Assembly: GCA_029242745.1 (NCBI GenBank)
Contig: JAQWTI010000007.1
Span: forward strand, 27,262 to 91,261
Origin: Acidimicrobiales bacterium
GTDB lineage: Bacteria > Actinomycetota > Acidimicrobiia > Acidimicrobiales > MedAcidi-G1
Length of the DNA: 64,000 nt
Direction of reading: 5' to 3'
Part shown: piece after piece, positions 37,933 through 47,082 of the stretch
Position numbering within the stretch: the first letter of the stretch is position 1
How the letters are laid out: the number at the start of each line of letters is the position of its first letter
The notes under the pieces: generated by a model
Told to the model about the DNA's origin: nothing
Database searches by the model: none
The model's input: only the letters and a program-made list of their open reading frames with translations
Translations under genes and position numbers: made by a program

Positions 37933-38975
37933 CTTGCGATCCCGTCGGCTACTCCCGTCGAAAGCGAATCGGCATAGAAAATCCCTAATCCGACAGCTGT
38001 ACAGAGTCCCGCCATAATCCAAAACCGAATTATCACCGTGGTCTCGGGCCAGCCACTCAACTCGAAGTGGTGGTGAATGGGAGCCATCCGAAAGACCCTG
38101 CGACCACCGAATAGACGGAAACTGGTGATCTGCACAATCACCGAAATTGTCTCAGCAACAAATAGGCCAGCCACTATGGGTAGGAGTAACTGCGTACCTG
38201 TTGCTAACGCAAGGGTCGCTAGACCAGTTCCTATTGCCAGCGAACCGGTATCTCCCATAAAAATACGAGCCGGTGCGGCATTCCACCATAAAAATCCAAG
38301 GCACCCGCCAGCCATGGCGGCAGCAACCACTGCAAGGTCCAAAGCATGGGCGATGTCATAGGTGTCGGGGTACCGGAACTGCCAGAAGGCAATAACTGTG
38401 TATGCAGAAAAGCAGAAGGTTCCAGCCCCAGCAGCCAAACCGTCTACGCCATCCGTGAGATTAACGGCGTTAGCTGAGCCGATGATGAGCAGCACCGCCC
38501 AGACTGACCAGAGGACCGTGCCTAGTTCAATCCCTGGTTGATTGAACCGGGTGAACGAGAGCGTTGTGTGAGTCGGGGCATGCTCAATCATTAGTACAGC
38601 GAAGGTCAACGCCACCGCCAAAAGCCCAAGCATTTTGGCCCGCTTGGTGAGGCCCAAGTTGCGTTCACGGACAACCTTTATCCAGTCATCCATTAGACCA
38701 ACCACACCCCCACTGAGGATGGCCAGCATTACGAAGATCCCTGTACGCGTGTAAATTCCACGATAGAGGTCGCTCAGGACGTAGCCGAGGAAAGCCCCAC
38801 CAATGATGGCGAGGCCACCCATGGTCGGTGTACCGGCCTTAGTAACGTGGCCCTCCGGACCGTCGTCTCGAATGGGTTGACCCAGTTGAAGACGGGTCAA
38901 CCAAAGAATAAGAAGTCGGGTGCCAATAAGCGCCGCCAACATTGCGATGCCGGCAGCCAGCAGGATTCGAATCAC
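37929..38975 (-). CDS. mraY: Phospho-N-acetylmuramoyl-pentapeptide transferase
   Basis: Makes lipid I from UDP-MurNAc-pentapeptide and undecaprenyl phosphate. 348 residues with ten membrane helices, KAGTPTMGGLAIIG, GLMDDWIKVVRERNLGLTKRAKM, NAVNLTDGVDGLAAG, FMGDTGSLAIG and FRMAPIHHHFELSGWPET. GTG start overlaps the murE stop. murF would normally sit immediately upstream and is absent. Confidence 0.96.
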   Translation of the reverse strand: MIRILLAAGIAMLAALIGTRLLILWLTRLQLGQPIRDDGPEGHVTKAGTPTMGGLAIIGGAFLGYVLSDLYRGIYTRTGIFVMLAILSGGVVGLMDDWIKVVRERNLGLTKRAKMLGLLAVALTFAVLMIEHAPTHTTLSFTRFNQPGIELGTVLWSVWAVLLIIGSANAVNLTDGVDGLAAGAGTFCFSAYTVIAFWQFRYPDTYDIAHALDLAVVAAAMAGGCLGFLWWNAAPARIFMGDTGSLAIGTGLATLALATGTQLLLPIVAGLFVAETISVIVQITSFRLFGGRRVFRMAPIHHHFELSGWPETTVIIRFWIMAGLCTAVGLGIFYADSLSTGVADGIAR

Positions 38976-40498
38976 CGTCCGTCCCCCGAACAGACAGAAG
39001 AATCACGACTCGTTAAGAGTCGCCACTCCTCGGCTACCACAAGTCGATCATCGAAGGGAAGTAGCACGCCGTCTACTTCCTGGGTCGACTCGTGGCCACG
39101 ACCTGCCACTACCAGCAAATCAGCGGGACCAGCACTGGCCAACGCTGCAGCAATTGCGCAACGGCGGTCAACTTCAACAAACATGTCCGTTCGTTCCATC
39201 CCCGTAAGGATGTCCGCTATCACCTGCTCAGGTGGTTCACCCCGCGGATTATCCGACGTGACGAACACTAAATCAGCTGCCTTGTCGACAACTCGACCCA
39301 TCAGAGGGCGTTTGCCGCTGTCGCGTTCGCCGCCACAGCCAAAGACGATCAGCAGTCGCCCCTCTGGCGATTTCACATTTTCAGCGAGTCCAGCAGAGGC
39401 TTCGTTTGCCGTCGCCTGGCTCTCAAGAACCTCCCGAGCAGCGGCAAGCAGAGCCACAAGAGCGTCGGGCGTGTGGGCGTAATCCACGATAACGATGGGT
39501 CCTCCATCGAGTGAAACAAACTCGAATCGACCGGGAACAGGGCCCACTGTGCTCAGGCCAGCAGCAACATCGTCTTCACCGCAGCCCAACACCAAGGCCA
39601 ACTCTGCGGCCAAGAGAGCGTTGGCAACGGCAAACCTTCCTCCAGCAGAAAGCACCACTGGCCGCCCTCGCCAGACCAGGCTGGAACCAGTAGGTGACAC
39701 TGTGGCGTCGGCCGTCGTTGGATCAACCCGAACAACCGACATGCCGGACGCCTCAGCCAGAGTCGCCATACGTTCTCCAGCGGGACTAGCGACCGACACC
39801 ACGGCATGGTCAGCGAACCCACCATCGAACAAGCGAGCCTTGGCGGCCTCGTAGGCCTCCATAGATCCATGGAAATCCAGATGATCTCTGCCCAAAGTCG
39901 TGAATCCCACTGCAGAAAACTTTGTTCCGCCAACCCGATCTTGTGCTAGGGCATGAGACGAGACCTCCATAGCTGCAGCCTCCACTCCACCTGCAACCCA
40001 TCCAGCAATGATGTTCTGAAGGTCCGGGCCCTCGGGAGTAGTGCGAGGGCCGGACAACGTGCCCCAAGACTCCGACCTGCGACCAGACGCTTGGAGAATG
40101 CCGCGCAGCAGATGTACGACGCTTGTCTTGCCGTTCGTTCCGGTGACTCCGACCAAATCAATAAACCGCGACGGCCAACCGTGGGATGCAGCCGCCAATA
40201 CCGACATTGCAGAGCGCACCGACGGAACGAGCACCACCGGAATTGCACCTATTTCTCTCGCCTCACCCACGAACTGTCCAGCAATTGGGCTCTCGACCAG
40301 CAAAGCCACCGCCCCAGCAGCCACAGCCTCCGAAGCAAATCGATGCCCATCATGGGTAGCCCCAGGTACACAGCAAAAGAGATCACCCGGCACCACGGTC
40401 CGCGAATCATGGGACACACGGAGTACCTCCGGGTCGTGAAGCAACGACATCTCAACCGGCTTCAACTCCGACGTGGCCAGTAGGGCGGCGAGCCGCAT
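38972..40498 (-). CDS. murE: UDP-MurNAc-tripeptide ligase, meso-diaminopimelate type
   Basis: Adds the third amino acid of the peptide stem. 508 residues with VSHDSRTVVPGDLFCCVPG, VGVTGTNGKTSVVHLL, MEVSSHALAQDRV, TLGRDHLDFHGSMEAYEAAKARLF and VDYAHTPDAL. TSDNPRGEPP contains the DNPR motif that in MurE selects meso-diaminopimelate. ATG at 40498 with GAGG upstream, one base from the ftsI stop. Confidence 0.95.
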   Translation of the reverse strand: MRLAALLATSELKPVEMSLLHDPEVLRVSHDSRTVVPGDLFCCVPGATHDGHRFASEAVAAGAVALLVESPIAGQFVGEAREIGAIPVVLVPSVRSAMSVLAAASHGWPSRFIDLVGVTGTNGKTSVVHLLRGILQASGRRSESWGTLSGPRTTPEGPDLQNIIAGWVAGGVEAAAMEVSSHALAQDRVGGTKFSAVGFTTLGRDHLDFHGSMEAYEAAKARLFDGGFADHAVVSVASPAGERMATLAEASGMSVVRVDPTTADATVSPTGSSLVWRGRPVVLSAGGRFAVANALLAAELALVLGCGEDDVAAGLSTVGPVPGRFEFVSLDGGPIVIVDYAHTPDALVALLAAAREVLESQATANEASAGLAENVKSPEGRLLIVFGCGGERDSGKRPLMGRVVDKAADLVFVTSDNPRGEPPEQVIADILTGMERTDMFVEVDRRCAIAAALASAGPADLLVVAGRGHESTQEVDGVLLPFDDRLVVAEEWRLLTSRDSSVCSGDGR

Positions 40499-40499
40499 C

Positions 40500-42356
40500 T
40501 CAGCCTCCAGTCGATGAGGCAGCCGTCTCCAGCATCACCTCGTCTAAGAGCCGCTGGTGAGTTGGAGTCCTGGCCCGCACTCGGCCGTCCTCTTCCAGGC
40601 TCACCCGGTCGGTTTCTGACGGAATTCTCAGACGACGTACCGCAAACTGTGAGAACGTTGAAAAGATTGGTGCAGCCGCTCGCCCACCTGAATATTTGTC
40701 GAGTGACGGTTCGTCGACCACAACAAGAACCACTAGTTGAGGGTCATCAGCAGGCAAGAATCCAGCGAAACTGGCCACGTAATCTCGGTCACCTTTAGAG
40801 CCATATCCACCCTCTGGGCGGGCTTTCCACGCCGTGCCCGTCTTACCAGCTACCCGGTAACCGGGTACCGCTGCTCGAGTTCCAGTACCAGACTCCACAA
40901 CGCCTTCCATCATGGCCACAATCTCAGCAGCCACCGTGGATGAAATAACCGTGGTGGAACGACCTGGCCGTTGAAGCTGCAACATGCCCCCATTGTCGCT
41001 CGTACCGACCACCAAGGAAGGTGCAGGTCGGACGCCGCCATTAGCAAGAGCGGCATAGGCGGTCGCCATTTGGATAGGTGTGACCGACACGCCCTGACCA
41101 ATGGCAATGGTCGGTAGCGACGTACCTGACCATTTCGAGGGTTCAGGTAGGTGGCCACTTGATTCACCAGGGAAATCCAATGCCGACAAACGCCCGAGGC
41201 CAAAGTCACATAACTTCGCATATAGCGCTTCGGGGCCCAAGTCGGTTGCCCACATAATGGTTCCCACATTTGAGGAGCGACGGAGTATGTCGGCGATCGA
41301 GAGTTCGATGGGGTCATGAAGTGGAGCATCCTCGAACTCACCATCATGAACTTTGATACGACCAGCGACCTCACGAACGGTGCCAGGTGACCCGACTGAG
41401 GCATCCAGGACGCCTGCAATCGTGAGCGGCTTGATAATTGAACCTGGTTCGTAGGTCCAAGTCGCAGCTCGATGTTCACCTGACTGGCGGATTTCACCAT
41501 CATCGCCGCGCACCGCAGTAGCAGATACCAGAACCTGACCAGTCTTTGGGTCCATGGCGATCAGGATTCCACTCTCGCCACCAGCCTCTTCGACACCTTC
41601 AGCTAATAGCCTTTCGGCCTCGAACTGGAGTGGCCGGTCGAGAGTGAGGATTAAGTCTCGGCCATTAGTAGGTAGCTCCACCGAACGTTCTCCACCCGGG
41701 AAAGATGCACCCTGCAGATCGCGTTCAATAATCTTGTAGCCATCAATACCTGAGAGAAGGCCGTTGTAAACCTTTTCCAACCCGCTGATGCCCATGGAAT
41801 CAACGTCAGTCCGGCCTAGCACACCTAGGGCCGAACGCCCCCCCGGGCGCACCCGGGCACGTTCTTGGGTGATTCGGATTCCTCTGAGATTAAGTGCCGC
41901 AACGTTGAGAGCTGTAGCCGGATGTATGTGCCTGTCGAGCCAAGCAAACTGTCCATCTCCGGACAGGCGACTCTCCAGAAACGTTGTATCTGCATCCAAA
42001 GCAACAGCTAACTGCTGGGCCACCACAAGTGGATTTTCTACATTTCTGGGATTGGCCTCCACCGATGGCAGACGAATTGATAGGGCCAGATCCACGCCAT
42101 TACGGTCCACGATGGCGCCCCGAACAGCAACAAGTGGTTCGGTATGCATACGTTGGGCTTCACCACGGGCCAAGTATCGGTCTGGTTCGACTATCTGCAC
42201 TACCGCCAGTCGCCAACCAAGGAAGGACGCAGCAAGAACTAGAACCGTTCCGGCGAAGAGCAACCGGCGTCGGAAGCCACTAGCAGCAACTCGAAGATCA
42301 CTTTGCTGACGAGTCTCACGACTTCCAACGTCCGAACTCTCCGGATGGCGACTCAC
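40500..42356 (-). CDS. ftsI: Septal transpeptidase FtsI (class B PBP)
   Basis: Crosslinks septal peptidoglycan. 618 residues: cytoplasmic tail, membrane helix (about 30-50), dimerisation domain (VRGAIVDRNGVDLA) and transpeptidase domain with S306-IIK309 (EPGSIIKP), SSN at 361-363 and KTGT at 505-508. GTG start overlaps the ftsL stop by four bases. Confidence 0.96.
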   Translation of the reverse strand: MSRHPESSDVGSRETRQQSDLRVAASGFRRRLLFAGTVLVLAASFLGWRLAVVQIVEPDRYLARGEAQRMHTEPLVAVRGAIVDRNGVDLALSIRLPSVEANPRNVENPLVVAQQLAVALDADTTFLESRLSGDGQFAWLDRHIHPATALNVAALNLRGIRITQERARVRPGGRSALGVLGRTDVDSMGISGLEKVYNGLLSGIDGYKIIERDLQGASFPGGERSVELPTNGRDLILTLDRPLQFEAERLLAEGVEEAGGESGILIAMDPKTGQVLVSATAVRGDDGEIRQSGEHRAATWTYEPGSIIKPLTIAGVLDASVGSPGTVREVAGRIKVHDGEFEDAPLHDPIELSIADILRRSSNVGTIMWATDLGPEALYAKLCDFGLGRLSALDFPGESSGHLPEPSKWSGTSLPTIAIGQGVSVTPIQMATAYAALANGGVRPAPSLVVGTSDNGGMLQLQRPGRSTTVISSTVAAEIVAMMEGVVESGTGTRAAVPGYRVAGKTGTAWKARPEGGYGSKGDRDYVASFAGFLPADDPQLVVLVVVDEPSLDKYSGGRAAAPIFSTFSQFAVRRLRIPSETDRVSLEEDGRVRARTPTHQRLLDEVMLETAASSTGG

Positions 42357-42766
42357 CGACTGCCCCCGGAGAATGGATCACCAGACGGTGGGGCTAGTGA
42401 TACCCCACCGTCTCCACTGACCACGAGGGCCAGCTGTAGGCGCTCCGGCGGAGGCTCCATTCCCAGGCGGCCTTCTGCTGCCGAGAGAATCCGATCGGGG
42501 CTTTCGAGGCGAGCCACCTCGTTGCGGAGCGTCTGGGCCTGTTCTAAGCCAGATTTGAGGCGGCCCTCAAGGCGATCAAATTCAAGTTGGTCACTGATTA
42601 CTACGACATGAAAGTTCGCAAGGAGTAGCAGGCAAGCAAAAAACCCCACCACTGCCAGCACCCCGACTGCACCGACTCCCACTCCAAACCTGGTTTGACC
42701 GACTGTTCCAACTTCTACCTGACTAGCGACGTTAGGTGGTTGGAATGGACGCAGAACCGCAGTCAT
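42353..42766 (-). CDS. ftsL: FtsL-like divisome protein
   Basis: 137 residues: short cytoplasmic tail, one membrane helix (about 28-52), and a coiled coil (SDQLEFDRLEGRLKSGLEQ). Position between rsmH and ftsI and the topology identify it as FtsL; sequence conservation is low in this family. A Pro/Gly/Ser-rich tail ends the protein. ATG overlaps rsmH by four bases. Confidence 0.82.
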   Translation of the reverse strand: MTAVLRPFQPPNVASQVEVGTVGQTRFGVGVGAVGVLAVVGFFACLLLLANFHVVVISDQLEFDRLEGRLKSGLEQAQTLRNEVARLESPDRILSAAEGRLGMEPPPERLQLALVVSGDGGVSLAPPSGDPFSGGSR

Positions 42767-43779
42767 CCTTGACCCACTCGTCGCTCTATCCGCTCTACAA
42801 CTCTTAGGCGGGCACTTGCTGCACGGGGATTGTTTTTGGTCTCATCGCCACTCGGCGTCCAGCCAGACCGCCGGGGCAGAACAGCAAGGGGCTCAGCACC
42901 ACAGCCACATGGCAAACGAGGTGGGCAGGTGCAACCGCCAGTCGCCGCTAGATCGAATCGATTCTTTACTATTCGATCCTCACCCGAGTGATACGACAGG
43001 ACCGCACACCTGCCACCGGGAACGAGACGGTCGATAGCGGAGTCCAGTGCACCCGCCAGCTGATCAAGTTCACCATTGACTTCAATGCGAATGGCCTGGA
43101 AGGTTCTCTTGGCTGGGTGGCCACCGCGGCGACGAGCCGGGGCCGGAATCGCCTGGCGGACCAATTCAGCAAGCGCGCTGGTGTCGATTACTGGACGGGC
43201 AGCCACTACGAAACGCGCTATCCGTCGGGCGTAACGTTCATCGGCATACCGCCAAAGGATCTGAGCGAGATCTGCTTCGTCATAGTCGTTAACCACGTCG
43301 TACGCACTCAGTTGCTGGCGCTGATCCATCCGCATGTCCAACGGCGCTGCATTGCGGTAACTAAATCCGCGATGAACTTGGTCTAGTTGTGCGGAGGAGA
43401 CACCGAGGTCAAAGAGAAAGCCTGAGATTTGCAACCCATCAACGACTGTCAAGGCCTCTGAGAAGTCGCCAAAAGTAGACCGATGTAGTGCAACACGGTC
43501 ACCAAATGGTGCAAGATGTGCAGCAGTAGCGTTTAGGGCTGCTTCGTCCCTATCAATACCCAGAAGATGGAGATCAGGTCGTGCTGCCAGGATTGCTGCA
43601 GCGTGACCCCCACCACCCACGGTGGCGTCCACGATTAGGCCCGCCGGGACCATGTGGATGACGTCGACTACCTCCGTGCACATAACTGGAAGATGGTGGA
43701 AGGTCAGGTCCTCCCCAAAACCTCCAGTCGAGTGGTCGTCTCGTTGCCGTTCCATGGTCTGATTCGCATCCATATTCAT
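42763..43779 (-). CDS. rsmH: 16S rRNA (cytosine1402-N4)-methyltransferase
   Basis: Methylates C1402 of 16S rRNA (MraW). About 338 residues with FHHLPVMCTEVVDVI, DATVGGGGHAAAIL (SAM loop), GIDRDEAAL, FLFDLGVSSAQLD, GFSYRNAAPLDMRMD, PAKRTFQAIRIEVNGEL, and VLSYHSGEDRIVKNRF. I start at the ATG at 43779 since the reading frame upstream passes through the structured RNA region; ATGs at 43773 and 43755 are also possible. Confidence 0.94.
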   Translation of the reverse strand: MNMDANQTMERQRDDHSTGGFGEDLTFHHLPVMCTEVVDVIHMVPAGLIVDATVGGGGHAAAILAARPDLHLLGIDRDEAALNATAAHLAPFGDRVALHRSTFGDFSEALTVVDGLQISGFLFDLGVSSAQLDQVHRGFSYRNAAPLDMRMDQRQQLSAYDVVNDYDEADLAQILWRYADERYARRIARFVVAARPVIDTSALAELVRQAIPAPARRRGGHPAKRTFQAIRIEVNGELDQLAGALDSAIDRLVPGGRCAVLSYHSGEDRIVKNRFDLAATGGCTCPPRLPCGCGAEPLAVLPRRSGWTPSGDETKNNPRAASARLRVVERIERRVGQG

Positions 43780-43805
43780 CCGACCACCAGTTGGCTTGGG
43801 TCTGG

Positions 43806-43935
43806 AGTTCGTCTCTCGACCGTCCCTCGATAAGCGGGCGCCCGTCGGGATGTCTCCCCGAGTCGGACTGGATAGCAAGCGGGCGGAGTAGGGGCCTCCC
43901 ATCCTGCGAACCGAGGGACGGTCCAGAGACGAACT
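43806..43935 (-). ncRNA. Long-stem structured RNA before rsmH (candidate mraW motif)
   Basis: Two arms, 43806-43829 and 43912-43935, are inverted copies: 24 base pairs with one mismatch (at 43817). They enclose about 82 bases with further pairs, such as TCGGG/CCCGA and the palindrome CGGGCGCCCG (43835-43844). The region lies in the 250-base gap between mraZ and rsmH. A conserved actinobacterial RNA called the mraW motif is known at exactly this place, so this is probably it; I could not compare with the published consensus. It probably regulates the downstream cell-wall genes. Confidence 0.7.
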
Positions 43936-44029
43936 GGCCAAAATCCAGTCGTCGGGGTCTTCGGATGTAGCGAGTGATGATCTCCTATGTTGGGAATGGT
44001 CCGACAAGCAGTACATGTATTGATCCCGA

Positions 44030-44455
44030 TTAGATCCCACCTCCGCGCAGGAAGACCTCGGCGACTGAACGATCGAGATCAGCTGACATCGAGGACCAAG
44101 TGGCGCTGTCCCAGATCTCGATGGAATCAACTGCCCCACAAACGACAACTTCATGTTCAAGAGAAGCGAAAGAACGCAGTCGTTCAGGAATCACAATCCG
44201 ACCCTGCGCATCTGGCCGAACTTCGCTGGAGGCATGGGCTACCAAATTCCGAGTAAGTGGTTCGATTTCGCCAGAACGGACCTGTTCTGAGAGGCGGTCG
44301 ATCATCCGTTCAAATCGGTCTGGTCCCCACAGGGAGATGCATCCAGCCCCTGGAGCCAGATAGGCCGAACTGGTGAAGTGGCTACGAAAACGTGCAGGCA
44401 ACACGAGGCGGCCCTTTTCGTCCAGAGTGTGATCGTGAGTTCCTACGAAAACCAT
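44030..44455 (-). CDS. mraZ: Transcriptional regulator MraZ
   Basis: DNA-binding repressor of the dcw cluster. 141 residues with two SpoVT-AbrB-type halves: VGTHDHTLDEKGRLVLPARFR and SSEVRPDAQGRIVIPERLRSFA. ATG at 44455 (MVFVGTHDH). First gene of the dcw run. Upstream lies a run of TGGG-like repeats. Confidence 0.94.
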   Translation of the reverse strand: MVFVGTHDHTLDEKGRLVLPARFRSHFTSSAYLAPGAGCISLWGPDRFERMIDRLSEQVRSGEIEPLTRNLVAHASSEVRPDAQGRIVIPERLRSFASLEHEVVVCGAVDSIEIWDSATWSSMSADLDRSVAEVFLRGGGI

Positions 44456-44532
44456 GTCCGTGCCCCCCACCCACTCATTCGGTTCCAACGATTGCCGTAA
44501 AGGAGGTTCGTACAGCGCTGACGAATCGATCT

Positions 44533-44556
44533 ACCCTTTTCCTCCATATCTACCCA
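44533..44556 (-). promoter_or_regulatory. Candidate MraZ operator (10-base direct repeats)
   Basis: Read on the minus strand, TGGG (44556-44553), TGGA (44546-44543) and GGGT (44536-44533) follow each other at a 10-base period. MraZ in other bacteria binds TGGGN direct repeats with this period upstream of its own gene. Two more GTGGG copies lie just upstream but out of phase. Confidence 0.55.
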
Positions 44557-44690
44557 CTTTACTCCTCTATGAACCCCACTATGCAAGTAGCTCCCACAAT
44601 GAGCCATTAAATACGCGTGGAATTTGGGCAAATCCTTTGGAATCGGTGTTACCTGACCTACCGACAAGTGGTCGGACTGGACCTCTTTGT

Positions 44691-45389
44691 TTAGGGCAAG
44701 GCGTTGAGGAAAGCGTCAAAGAGTTGGTCGGCTTCAACAGCCACACCGGCAACCGTCGCGCCTCCGACCAAGGCCCTGATAGCGGCCAGTGCCTCCGCTC
44801 GAGGTTCCACACCGAGAAGGTCAACTAGAGGAACCACTAAGCGGTCTCCGGCGTCAGGTCCTAGGAGTACTGCGCATTGGAACCTTGCACCATTTCGGTC
44901 GCGTCGCTGACTGATTCCCACTACCTTGCGGTCGGCACAAACCACCTCACCGGCCACCCGACCAGCGAAACACACCTTCCGACCCAAGGAGCCAGCGGTC
45001 AAAGTAGCAGCGGCATCCGTCTGACACGTTTCAGCGGCCACCCCCATCGACACCAGCGCCTCAACCCATGCCAGTCCAAGCCAAGCCGAAGAGCGTCCGA
45101 TGTCGTCATCCCAGAGAGGATCAGTCCTAGGCACCAAAACGTCAACCCACAGCACCCCCGCCGGTCGAAGCAGTACCGCTCCCCCTCCAGAGCTACGCCG
45201 TACCACGTCAAGATCCAAAGCCGCTGCTCGTTTAGCTAGGCCCGGCAAGTCCCGCTGACCGGTTCCCACCACCACAGTTGGGTGGGGCACCCGATGCAGA
45301 AGCACCGTACGGTGACGTATCGCACCAATTGGTCCGTGCCGCTCAGCAACAGAGCCTCCAGGGCGCCCGACAGACCAAGAACCCGTCAC
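44691..45389 (-). CDS. Lipoate/biotin-protein-ligase-fold protein
   Basis: A 232-residue protein of the BPL/LPL family: HPTVVVGTGQRD, VVRRSSGGGAVLLRPAGVLWVD (substrate-binding loop), KVVGISQRRDRNGARFQCAVLLG. The central lysine expected in LplA-type enzymes appears in DRKVVGISQRR. Probably attaches or transfers lipoate/octanoate. Exact type (LplA, LipM-like) is not decided. GTG start at 45389. Confidence 0.82.
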   Translation of the reverse strand: MTGSWSVGRPGGSVAERHGPIGAIRHRTVLLHRVPHPTVVVGTGQRDLPGLAKRAAALDLDVVRRSSGGGAVLLRPAGVLWVDVLVPRTDPLWDDDIGRSSAWLGLAWVEALVSMGVAAETCQTDAAATLTAGSLGRKVCFAGRVAGEVVCADRKVVGISQRRDRNGARFQCAVLLGPDAGDRLVVPLVDLLGVEPRAEALAAIRALVGGATVAGVAVEADQLFDAFLNALP

Positions 45390-45414
45390 AGGTCATCACC
45401 GAAGTTCGTAGGCA

Positions 45415-45663
45415 TCAATCCGGGAAACGTCTACTCCACCGGAGCCACAACAATACGTCGTCAATCACCGGAACAGCCATCGGATCGCCGTACTGCGTCG
45501 TAGCACGGAAGGCCGCGTAGGCCTCGGAAGGCAGCGGAAGGAACGGGGGTCGACGCCACCAGCCTCGGCGGGCCAGCCGCCGAACTAGTCGCACGGTGAC
45601 CCACCACAAACTAGGACGAAGAAGCACTGCAAGGAACATCCGAGCGACCCACCTAGCGTTCAT
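45415..45663 (-). CDS. Small basic protein of unknown function
   Basis: 82 residues, rich in Arg and Trp (RLVRRLARRGWWRRPPFLPLP) with a hydrophobic N-terminus (MFLAVLLRPSLWWVTVRL) that may be a membrane helix. The C-terminal SEAYAAFRATTQYGDP stretch looks conserved in style but I do not recognise it. Its ATG shares one base with the ROK gene stop, so it is co-transcribed. Confidence 0.65.
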   Translation of the reverse strand: MNARWVARMFLAVLLRPSLWWVTVRLVRRLARRGWWRRPPFLPLPSEAYAAFRATTQYGDPMAVPVIDDVLLWLRWSRRFPD

Positions 45664-46556
45664 CAGCCCCGATGGTCCTCTACAGGTTGGCCAGCCGAGA
45701 GCACCCCGTCACCGGCATGGTGGTGCCAAACGGCCGCTGCCCCAACCAACGGTCCATCAGCTCCCAGTCCCGCTGGAACAATCTGTGCTCCTTGCGTGAA
45801 GGCCAAACCACAGTGAGAGCGAAGCGACACTGTTGCCGCATCAAAGAAAGGTTTACCAAATCCCAAAGCAACCGAGCCGGCTACTACGGCAAGCGGTAGG
45901 TCTAGAAGGTTGACCACAGTTGCTACGCCACGGCCCACCATCATTCCAACGCTCCGCCGAACCGCATCAGAAGCGTTGGCTGCCGGTGCCCCAATCATTT
46001 CAGCAATGGCCGTCCCCGATGCCACTGCCTCGAGACAGCCTCGGGATCCACAGGCACATACCGCACCGTCGGGGTCGACCACGATATGACCGATATGGCC
46101 AGCGTTGTCGGTGGCGCCATCCAATAGGCGACCATCAAGCACGATCCCACCGCCAACACCTGTGGAAACGACTAGCGCCAAGAAGTTCTCTTGACCGGCT
46201 GCCGCCCCGCACCAACCTTCACCCAAAGCCAGAGCCTTCGCATCGTTGTCGACTATTACATCAAGGCCAGATCGCTCCACCAGCCGTTCAGCCAACTCCA
46301 GTCCCTCCCACTGTGGGATGTGCAACGGCGACACCCGCCGGTCACCGGGCCCCCTGTCCATTGGGCCACCACAGCCCACACCCATAACGTCCGCTTGGTC
46401 GACCAACGGCGCCACGATCGACCAGAGGTTGTCAAATATTTCGTCTGGCCCACTACCACCACCACGTGTGGTCGTTTGTCGCCGCGCCAAGATGCGACCA
46501 TCTCCACCGACTAGACCGGCAGCAACCTTTGTCCCGCCTACGTCGACGGCTAGCAC
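45663..46556 (-). CDS. ROK-family sugar kinase (probable glucokinase)
   Basis: 297 residues: ATP-binding LAVDVGGTKVAAGLVG, VDNDAKALALGEGW with the catalytic Asp, STGVGGGIVLDGRLLDG, and the ROK zinc motif GHIGHIVVDPDGAVCACGSRGCLEAVASG. Probably phosphorylates glucose or an N-acylated sugar. GTG start at 46556. Confidence 0.9.
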   Translation of the reverse strand: MLAVDVGGTKVAAGLVGGDGRILARRQTTTRGGGSGPDEIFDNLWSIVAPLVDQADVMGVGCGGPMDRGPGDRRVSPLHIPQWEGLELAERLVERSGLDVIVDNDAKALALGEGWCGAAAGQENFLALVVSTGVGGGIVLDGRLLDGATDNAGHIGHIVVDPDGAVCACGSRGCLEAVASGTAIAEMIGAPAANASDAVRRSVGMMVGRGVATVVNLLDLPLAVVAGSVALGFGKPFFDAATVSLRSHCGLAFTQGAQIVPAGLGADGPLVGAAAVWHHHAGDGVLSAGQPVEDHRG

Positions 46557-46582
46557 TGTGGGCCGACGGTTAACGTTTCCAG

Positions 46583-46981
46583 TCAGATCCGGCCATCCTC
46601 GCCGCGCCGAAAACGTTCCCTCATGCGGTCACGAATACTTCCCCCGGCACCACCTACGGCTTCGCGCAAGGAAGCAGTCCGTCCTGAGTCAGCGACCTGA
46701 CGTAGACCAGTGCGTCCCACCTGCCGGGCGTTGCGCTCTAAGCGCAAGGCAGACCCCAGCATTATCAAGAAACCAACGAAGGCCAGCAGAGGAGAAGTCG
46801 AAAGAGTAGTCACCATCAACAACAAGCCAGCAACAAAACCACCCACCGCCCACTTGATACTGCGCAGCGGCCCCGTATAAACGGTGGTTTCGCTCACCTC
46901 GCGAACTAGCCGGGGGTCCGTCTCGATGAGACGCTCCTCCATCTCGCTGAGGATTCGTTCCTCTTCTTCTGATAGTGGCAC
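46583..46981 (-). CDS. DUF3040 membrane protein
   Basis: 132 residues with the family N-terminus PLSEEEERILSEMEERL, then two membrane helices (about 43-58 and 63-80) and a basic C-terminus (RDRMRERFRRGEDG). DUF3040 is typical of Actinobacteria and has no known function. GTG start at 46981. Confidence 0.88.
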   Translation of the reverse strand: MPLSEEEERILSEMEERLIETDPRLVREVSETTVYTGPLRSIKWAVGGFVAGLLLMVTTLSTSPLLAFVGFLIMLGSALRLERNARQVGRTGLRQVADSGRTASLREAVGGAGGSIRDRMRERFRRGEDGRI

Positions 46982-47082
46982 CCCCTAAGCATCGCACAGG
47001 CACGCGCGAGCGACAACGCGTTACCAAAGAGAAACCTGCAATCGGCTTTATTACCAACTCCTCGGTCCGCTACAAGCCCCTA

